DNA from: Hypholoma sublateritium FD-334 SS-4
Taxonomy: Eukaryota > Basidiomycota > Agaricomycetes > Agaricales > Strophariaceae
Assembly (NCBI GenBank): GCA_000827495.1
Contig: KN817552.1
Location: forward strand, 278,265 to 342,264
Length of the DNA: 64,000 nucleotides
Direction of reading: 5' to 3'
Under the pieces are notes generated by a model that had not been told where the DNA came from, did no database searches, and worked only from the letters and a program-made list of their open reading frames with translations. A program made the translations under genes and the position numbers. Numbering within the stretch: the stretch's first letter is position 1; each line of letters opens with the position of its first letter. This document shows, piece by piece, positions 57,801 through 64,000 of the stretch.

Positions 57801-59940
57801 GCACGAAAATCTGTATGCGGCCCCCTTTAAGCATGCAGTGAACGCGAGGGCGGATAGCTGAGCATACCTCGTCCCATGTTCAGCATGTCATTCTTCCTCG
57901 AGCGTTCCGCAAATCCCACAGATGTCTTGGGAGTCCACGTTCTGCTTTCCTGGATTTGGCTTTCTTTTCTTCGCTCGTTTATTTTCTGCAAAAAGTTCGT
58001 CCATGGTAGAGTCCTTCTCAGTGAAATTAATGTGGTTCGTATCTTCATCTTGAATCGATCATCTTGCGCTCATGCTTGGAAGGGAAGGCAATATGTTGGT
58101 GGTGTATGCTGCACCTTCAGCGTGATGTGTTCCAGCTGGAATTTGATATATTCCAGTGTGTGTGTGTGTGGTGGTGGGGGGGGGGCTTCGTCGCCTACGG
58201 ATTCATGCCTGCAGCCGTGTGCAGCGCGCCCGGTCATAATGCTATGAGGTCGGCGCACATCAGCGCGCTGCGGACGGTTATATGGCGAAGTAGGAGCATC
58301 GAAGGAGAGCGCGAGGGGGTGGAAGGCGGGCTTAGGGCCGAGGGAGATGGCAGGATATCTGCAGTGTGCGAGGTAGTGTGTCGAATGGAGGAGAATACGT
58401 AAGATGGTAGGGGATACGGCAGGGACCATATAGAGGTGGCGTTTGGTGCTGCGATGGTTGCAGGGTCTTCGGCGAGAGGATGACGCGCAGTGACGACGCG
58501 CGCGCGGTGTGGTTGGGACTTTCAGCCAGCTGTCTCATGGAGGCTTGTGTTTGAGGCGTACACCCCCCGTCTTCTCGTATCTCGCTTTCCGGGGTGTCTG
58601 GAGTCTGGACTCCTGAATGGACGCTCCTTCGAACGATTCGGGCTGCGAATGAAGTCATCGACCTGTACAGCATAGACGTCAGTCGAGGCCTGGCAGAGAA
58701 ACAGCTCGTGAAGTACAGTACCCCAGGGAATGCTAGTTTGAGGGCGCTTTTCGGTGAAGCTATTCTTCGCGATTGATCTTGAACGCTGACCGCTAAATAA
58801 TGGTATGTAGCAACATACTGCAGTCCAGGAGAGAGGACGAGTGGAGAAATCGTCGTTCATCGATCAGGGGCAGTGTCGCCTCTGACGCCACCACGGCCCG
58901 GCCGTTCGGCTTGACTTACACCTACCTTACACCGTGACATCCTCTTCTTTGAATTTACTGTACTGCTATTCTTACCTCCCTGAAGAATCCGCGACTCTGT
59001 TATACGAACTTATCGCGGGGAGCTCCAAGGCTTAGCATGTTCCTTGACTCAGTCATCATGATATCTGTTCCCGCATCTCTCCATTTTCGAAGAATTGAAG
59101 GAAGTTTTGTTTCATTCTCTTCGCCATTGCTACCTTCGGTGTTGTCCAGGACTTGAATGTGGAAACGGCTATTGCCAATGTCAGTCCTCATTTTGCCTAC
59201 CCAGCCATAACTATCATATTTATCTAAATTTTACAAGATTACTTCCCGTAATCCCGTGTCCTTCGTCCCGCGAGGGCTCCCCGACGAAGAAAAAATTTGC
59301 GCCTCTCAGCTTTCCGCGTTCACACTTCGGAGCTTGTTCCCTGCAACATCATCTCAGTGGCCGTGAAGGACAGAACACCCGCGCATTGCAGGTTGCTTTC
59401 GGCCCCTGTCGACTTCTGCTTGGTAAGAGTGTTTGCGTGCACAGATCTGTTGAATGCGTCCCTATCAATGCAACTCACAGCGCTGCTCGATGAGAACTAT
59501 CCACACCCGAAGGCCCCGAAGCCTCGAATGTACCTTTTCACCGCGGTCAAGCGTGTCGGCCAGGACACGAAATTACACCATTCCTCGTTTAAAGTACAGG
59601 TGTTCACAATCGCTCAGCTGACTATAGTGCTCAAGCCATTGGAAGTGCGTCGACTGTACAACTGTCTGTATTATTCATGCTTACGAAAGATTGTTTTCAG
59701 GGGGTTTGTGTATAGTTTTTATGATGCAAGATAGGCCAAACCAAAATCGACCTCTATGGGATTACGGTCCCGGCCTCTAATTTTCAGATTGGAGATGGTA
59801 CTGCCACGCACTATGTGGTTATTGTCTGGAGCATTATAAACCTATCTACTACTTATCTACGGGGAGAGGTTAGTCGCATTTTCGAGTTGCTGTTGCATTA
59901 CTCTCTCTGATTCTTGTCATAGGCTGGCTTTGCACAGGCA
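57801..59940. other. Cargo DNA with unrecognised reading frames
   Basis: Includes a GT-rich microsatellite near 58155-58187 (tgtgtgtgtg then ggtggtgg and a G run). Frames at 58594-58776 and 59297-59734 look partly protein-like (TPEWTLLRTIRAANEVIDLY; MQLTALLDENYPHPKAPKPR), but no family was recognised and stops interrupt them. Confidence 0.3.
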
Positions 59941-59959
59941 GCGGCTGGATTCTGTTACA

Positions 59960-60150
59960 TACGTCTTCGCCTGTATTTGATACGGCGAGGGTTTACTAGG
60001 CATAAACTTGCTTGCAATTACTACAGTGAGATCAGCCAGAAGATCTCTCCAGCGCTCCTTCTCGCCCGTATTTACTACCGCGAGGATGTTGTCATCCTCA
60101 CATCAAATTTATGCTGTATTCACTACCGCACCATCTCGATGAAGTACACG
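59960..60150 (+). repeat. Hairpin-array module, copy E
   Basis: Plus-strand copy with four degenerate hairpins (near 59964, 60010, 60058 and 60110). It shares gagatcagcc, gatctctcc and the TGTATTTACTAC loops with the other copies. Reading frames of unknown identity follow downstream at 60370-60930. Confidence 0.75.
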
Positions 60151-60329
60151 AGCTTAGTGGCTAATCACCGTTCCATCCGCGCTCGCCTCATCATCTGTGG
60201 AATCTCTAGCTTCTACTGGGCGCTCATGTATCTCATACATTATCTCCGCGGAATATATTTCCTACCTCTGTGTCAGACAGGGCGCGTCTCCCATGATTTT
60301 ACTGAGTTCCTTGCGCTACGCCGACGAAC

Positions 60330-60930
60330 ATGACCTCAAATATTCTCACTTTCGAAGCCGCCATATTTGTGGTCCTTTGAACAAATTGACGAAGACCTTC
60401 GTCTTGGTGAGTTTAATGGCAGGTTAGCGACGTTGATTTGGGCATATGTTCCAGCCAGCGAGGCCAACGGCGCGGGAGAAGCCTTGGTAAGCGTTGATCA
60501 AAATTGTACAACTTTTCTTCCAACAACCTCTTTTACTGCCATAACTCGGATAATCACTCTCCAAAGAAACCAACCTCAAAATGCCCAGGTAAGTTCTAGT
60601 AAGTGTTACAAAATTTCTTTGTTCATGCTCGTTTTCCTTTGCAGGATCTGCACAGACGCACCTGCTGTTGTTGAAATTGCCGATCCCGAACATGATGGAA
60701 ACCTCCGACGACTTGTATGTCATGTTATGGGTCGCTCGAAGATACCTCTCGACGCTGGCAGGATAGGGACCGATGGAAAAAGGGAGCACCGAAAATGGGT
60801 TCGTCTACTTTCATTTCCCCGGCCCAAATCGATTAACGCCTCGCAGCTGGTCTTAAACTATAAGGTTCGCCTTACCAACGGCGAAGAACACATAGTCATG
60901 CCCAGCAGCATTGACAGCCTCCAGTAAGTT
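60330..60930 (+). pseudogene. Unrecognised gene remnant downstream of module E
   Basis: The frame FEQIDEDLRLGEFNGRLATL, then WAYVPASEANGAGEA, ends at an intron donor (AQ|gtaagt, 60589). After the acceptor at about 60645 two frames are open, one reading ADPEHDGNLRRLVCHVMGRS and SINASQLVLNYKVRL. I cannot assign a family, and it is unclear which frame is real. It may be a decayed captured gene or a lineage-specific protein. Confidence 0.35.
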
Positions 60931-61068
60931 TTCTATTCCTTCCTGTAATGCTTTGCTCTGAAGTGATCGTCCCAATTGTTCCTTCCGCACCTTTACAGGG
61001 ATTAGCTGTCTTCTCATTTGTGCACGTCTTCCAGCTCTCTGCAATACGTACCCCATTTTATGTCCTAA

Positions 61069-61329
61069 TTATTGTCGGAAATCAATCCAAAAAATAACGA
61101 TGCTTGAACACCGACCCTGACCCTGCTCGTGGCAGAACCTGCAAGTGGCGGAAAGTGTGCCTTTTTGATGACACCCAGTCGCCGTGGTCTCGCTAACTGC
61201 ATCCCATTCCCAGTGATAGGTGTGGCCGGCTCCGTGTAGCGCATATCCTGGGTGATTTTGAAGTCCTTGCGTGCGCTTCGCGAATGAGCACCACGTACAT
61301 TCAACTGGAGATAAACGCGACGTGATCAC
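61069..61329 (-). CDS. Small Cys/His-rich reading frame, hypothetical
   Basis: The frame contains CTWC, HPGYALHGAGHTYHWEWD, a CH pair and CRFCHEQGQGRC, so paired Cys and His residues could bind zinc. The HTYHWEWD block looks protein-like. A second overlapping frame on the same strand starts at 61304, so coding status is not certain. No family recognised. Confidence 0.3.
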   Translation of the reverse strand: MITSRLSPVECTWCSFAKRTQGLQNHPGYALHGAGHTYHWEWDAVSETTATGCHQKGTLSATCRFCHEQGQGRCSSIVIFWIDFRQ

Positions 61330-61630
61330 CTGCTCACCGACTCCAAATTAAACAAAACACAGTATATTATCTACATAGTATTAAACAAAATATAGTACTC
61401 TAATCTTATTACCTTGCTGAGATACCCCGCGACCACAGCGAGCATTATGCAGCGCATCCGCGCTGCGGTGTATCGCACACGGCACCGTTTCCGCTAAAAA
61501 CAACCACAGAATCACGTTCGCTAGCGTTAGTGCCATATTCGGGTGCTTATTAACACCCGGAATACGGGCCCGTAGCTAGAAACGGGGCAGTCAGCACAAT
61601 TCTGCAAAGCGTTATCGCATACCAGATATT
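61330..61630. other. Spacer before the right terminal repeat
   Basis: Contains short inverted motifs (cgcatccgcgctgcggtg; ttcgggtgcttattaacacccggaata near 61540-61565). The latter can fold with CGGGTG/CACCCG arms. No gene. Confidence 0.4.
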
Positions 61631-62390
61631 AGAATATGCCGATTAACGATGTCGTCCACGCATCCGGAGCCTATGTATTAGATAGTATACACTTCCTGTA
61701 AAGTTGATGGACGAGGCATCAGCTCCCGTAGTTGATTGAGATTCACAAATGAAGAACTCACCAATCGAGAGCGCGAGCACGAAGATCGTGCCACTCGGCT
61801 TGCGCAGACACCCCGGACCGCCGGGTGCAGGGCGCCCACCTGCACGCAGCCGAGGAAGCGCCCACTAGCGCACTGCCGAGCACATGTGCTTACCTATATT
61901 ATCACGTGCCGTGGGTGGGCGGTGCGGGAACCGTGAGCGGGCGGTCGGCGGGCGTTCGGCCGGGNGAGTTGCGGGCGACAAGTGGGCGACNAGTGGGCGA
62001 CACAATGTAAATTATATTTCTATAAGAAATATTTGGGATAATATAAGGGAAATTTTTAGCTTGATTTACAATTGAAATATAAATAAAATTTACGGGCCCT
62101 TTTTGATTATAATTAGAAAGACCTTTTACAGGGAGATTTTTATTTGATATGTAAAGTTCATTTCTCTCGTCTTTTATATATCAACTGCCGAACGCCTTAG
62201 AAAATATATTTACATTTGATATAGAAAGCGCATTTTATGTTTAATTTGTAATAGTTATAAAAATGTCTTAATGAGTTTCATTTCTATTTGAAATATTTTA
62301 TTCCTTTTTATGTCGGTCGGCAGTTCAAATATATATGATCCTAAAAATTACATGTAAAAACCTCATTTTTACTCAAGAGCCGCCGGTGTG
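61631..62390 (-). repeat. Right terminal inverted repeat (760 bp)
   Basis: Mirror of 22645-23404 without any length difference; inner edge at 61631, outer edge CCGCCGGTGTG at 62390. N bases at 61965 and 61991 match those of the left copy. Confidence 0.92.
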
Positions 62391-62393
62391 TAA
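62391..62393. repeat. Target-site duplication, right copy (TAA)
   Basis: Second copy of the 3-bp sequence found at 22642-22644. Confidence 0.85.
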
Positions 62394-62607
62394 AGAAGAA
62401 TGGCCCCACTTGCATCACTGTCTCAATTACTTACGTCAAATTATTCTATGTCGGCCAGATTTGACTCTGGAACCAGGGAAATTCAATGGTGATGTCTTTG
62501 TTGGACCTTCGATGGGATCAGTACATGTTTGCCGGGATTGGAGAATCCCCTACGCTTTCCTCGCCAAAGATATGCAAATGTGGACGAATTCGTTTCAATC
62601 TAATTAG
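62394..62607 (+). pseudogene. UstYa/DUF3328-like oxidase, 3' part
   Basis: Directly after the duplication the sequence encodes the second HxxHC motif within WPHLHHCLNYLRQIILC, then RPDLTLEPG, GSVHVCRDW and a short C-terminus with a stop at 62607. HxxHCxxYLRQ.I.C.AD.T.E and HxCRDW are the C-terminal hallmarks of the family. This piece lacks its own start and has no HxxHC partner, because the first motif sits at 22585-22610 on the other side of the element. Confidence 0.88.
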
Positions 62608-63201
62608 CTAAGTATTACAATCCTTGTTTCCAGCGATATGAATTAGTACTATCCGTGGACGTTCCGAGTACTTATGTCGTGTCCGTCGGCAAGTTGTGGG
62701 ATCGTGGGAATGCGGCGAGAAGCGCGGGAATAATGTCTTTATTGAATCTCGCGGACAGCGTGCGTGTCTTGTGCGTGTCTCGAGCTGACGATCACATGCA
62801 CACCTTAAGTGGAATTCGTCAACAGAGTCATGTGACATGCAATGAACCTTGCATATGTCTGCGTGAGAATAATCGGTACATCGGTGATCATACCCAGTCA
62901 AAATCAACTCCGATGAGGCCGGATCACAATGAGCCATGGTGATTTGCGTGCCTTGTTTTGTGCATCAATCTTGTCTTTCCGATACTCGTCGATTTGCAGG
63001 GCTATTACCGCTGACATGCTCGCTGCGTAGCGCCNCGTACGCGCGTTTAGCAGNGTTACAATGGCGACTTCCATTCACGCAAATCACTCGAATTCTAGGC
63101 AGTTCATCTGTACCCACTTTGCAATGACAATCTTGTGTGTAGCGTGTAGGCATGCCGGTGGGACGAAATATTTGCATCAACTCGACGTTTTCACGGTTTC
63201 G
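62608..63201. other. Intergenic, nothing recognised
   Basis: Short frames only; N bases at 63034 and 63054. May contain the end of the next transposon, but no inverted repeat partner is inside the window. Confidence 0.35.
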
Positions 63202-64000
63202 ATGCCTAAAGAGCCCACATTGCTGAAGACCTCCGAGAAATCTGCAATAAAGTACACTTGCTCCTGTGTCACATTCTGCAAAGGTGTACTGCGCGAAGTT
63301 TCGAAGTCGACACATCTGCGACACACGGCTAGATCTCGAGCGCAGCCGCCCACGGTTTTGTCATCTCAAAGCTTGGAGGAGGTTGACAATATCCTGGTGA
63401 GTTAACATTCTATCTATTCAGTGGGCTCTAATCATATNTCTNGTTGAAGGACCCTAATCTCAATGTAAACGGACTGGCACAACTCTCTGATCTCCCCGAC
63501 CCCAACTTCGGCCTAGACGACTCCCTCGACCCGCCTGAAGAACCTGAACCTGATCTCCCAGATCCAGGTTGCCTTGATGAGACCAGGACTGAAGTCCGTG
63601 ATGGACAGGACATGGATAACTGTGACATTGGCCTTGATCTAGATGACTTGTTTGAAAGTACTTGTCTGTCGGAGCTCCGTCTGACTAACGAGTTTATTCA
63701 ACAGCTACAGCAGGCCTCTCTTGATGGTNGGAACAGTGGTCTCGACTCAGAGGCCCTTCACCGACTGAGAAACCCGCCAACCGAAGTATTCTCGTTCGAA
63801 AACCAGCCTGATGGTTCGAATCTACGATTGGCCTTNGACATTTTTTTGGCCAGTCTCAAAGCATCCGTAGAGGTTTACAACACTACTCGAGCATCTATTC
63901 TAAGGCGCCACCCCGAGGATAAATTGCCTTCGTATGATCAGATGAAGAAAATCCTCGCGCAAATCACGGGCGTTGGGTCTATCGTTCATCCAATGTGCAA
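63202..64000 (+). mobile_element. Second Tnp2-type transposase gene, 5' part
   Basis: The first exon (MPKEPTLLKTSEKSAIKYTC...) has the CSCVTFCKGV Cys pattern and an HLRH motif, then SLEEVDNIL and an intron donor. The next exon encodes an acidic Pro/Asp-rich stretch (LPDPNFGLDDSLDPPEEPEP), then SEALHRLRNPPTEVFSFENQ, LRLALDIFLASLKASVEVYN and ASILRRHPEDKLPSYDQMKK. This is the N-terminal part of agaricomycete Tnp2-type transposases, where L.LDIFL......Y...R..I.RR.P is characteristic. The N-terminus differs from the copy at 52333, so it is another family member. The frame runs off the window. N bases (63438, 63443, 63729, 63836) fall within it, suggesting a multi-copy sequence. Confidence 0.75.

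Larger units (their letters stand above)
22645..62390. mobile_element. Giant TIR-bounded DNA element, 39,746 bp, inserted in a UstYa-like gene
   Basis: The borders are set by three independent signals: 760-bp inverted repeats at both ends, a TAA duplication outside them, and a UstYa-like gene whose two halves abut the borders in matching frame. Ends read CACACCGGCGG...CCGCCGGTGTG. A 3-bp duplication and CAC-type ends recall CACTA/CMC-class elements, but the sequence is not canonical CACTA. The interior holds gene fragments, intact-looking genes and one Tnp2-type transposase (52333-56045), so it may be autonomous or may use an enzyme in trans. It is not a Polinton: no DNA polymerase B, integrase or capsid gene was seen. 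It is not a Starship by visible content, since no tyrosine recombinase was found at either end. Part of the interior could be nested smaller elements. Confidence 0.85.

Noticed and set aside
58155..58187. GT/GGT-rich run as telomeric or regulatory
   Set aside because: A simple microsatellite without telomere-type units.
22645..62390. Polinton/Maverick or Starship identity
   Set aside because: No DNA polymerase B, integrase, capsid, or terminal tyrosine recombinase was recognised, and the duplication is 3 bp.
1..64000. CRISPR array, bacterial operons or ribosome binding sites
   Set aside because: The window is eukaryotic with spliced genes; no regular repeat-spacer pattern was found.

Overview
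The window is nuclear DNA of a filamentous basidiomycete, most likely an agaricomycete. The coding regions are split by many short GT-AG introns (about 45-75 nt). The gene families are typical of that class: DUF6533-type and other multi-pass membrane proteins, a UstYa/DUF3328 oxidase, a questin-oxidase-like protein, Tnp2/Plavaka-type transposases and several lineage-specific proteins of unknown function. No genome search could be run, so names rest on motifs and recalled family patterns.

Left flank (1-22644). A caspase-domain gene runs off the left edge on the minus strand. It is followed by repeat-rich intergenic DNA, a small coiled-coil reading frame, a DUF6533-type membrane protein, a FluG-N-like amidohydrolase, a complete four-exon BolA-like gene, a single-pass Cys-rich membrane protein, a seven-helix-type membrane protein, a GC-rich block with a perfect hairpin nearby, a questin-oxidase-like gene, about 3.6 kb without recognisable genes, a type II membrane protein, and the 5' part of a UstYa-like gene.

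Central element (22645-62390). The UstYa-like gene is interrupted, between its two HxxHC motifs, by a 39,746-bp element. Its ends are 760-bp inverted repeats that mirror each other base for base wherever compared, and it is flanked by a 3-bp TAA duplication. Its visible cargo is: decayed pieces of housekeeping genes (mevalonate diphosphate decarboxylase, an XPG/GEN1-type nuclease, a TRA1-like protein, nucleoporin NUP159); a NACHT fragment; a Zn2Cys6 transcription factor piece; a RING protein; an apparently complete 3-hydroxyacyl-CoA dehydratase homologue lacking the expected catalytic Tyr; and a run of lineage-specific genes (844-aa protein, WD40 protein, a GRGGY-containing protein, a small conserved protein, a long acidic coiled-coil protein). 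It also holds a Tnp2-type transposase and five copies of a module built of tandem short hairpins, some next to repeats of a CGCTGGATTGAT-type motif. Four copies sit upstream of a reading frame.

Right flank (62391-64000). The 3' part of the UstYa-like gene resumes immediately after the element. After about 600 bp a second Tnp2-type transposase gene starts and runs off the window.

The main biological point is a giant, probably young TIR element that has collected host gene fragments and a cassette of lineage-specific genes and broken a secondary-metabolism-type gene. Which enzyme moved it is not settled; the internal Tnp2-type transposase is the best visible candidate.
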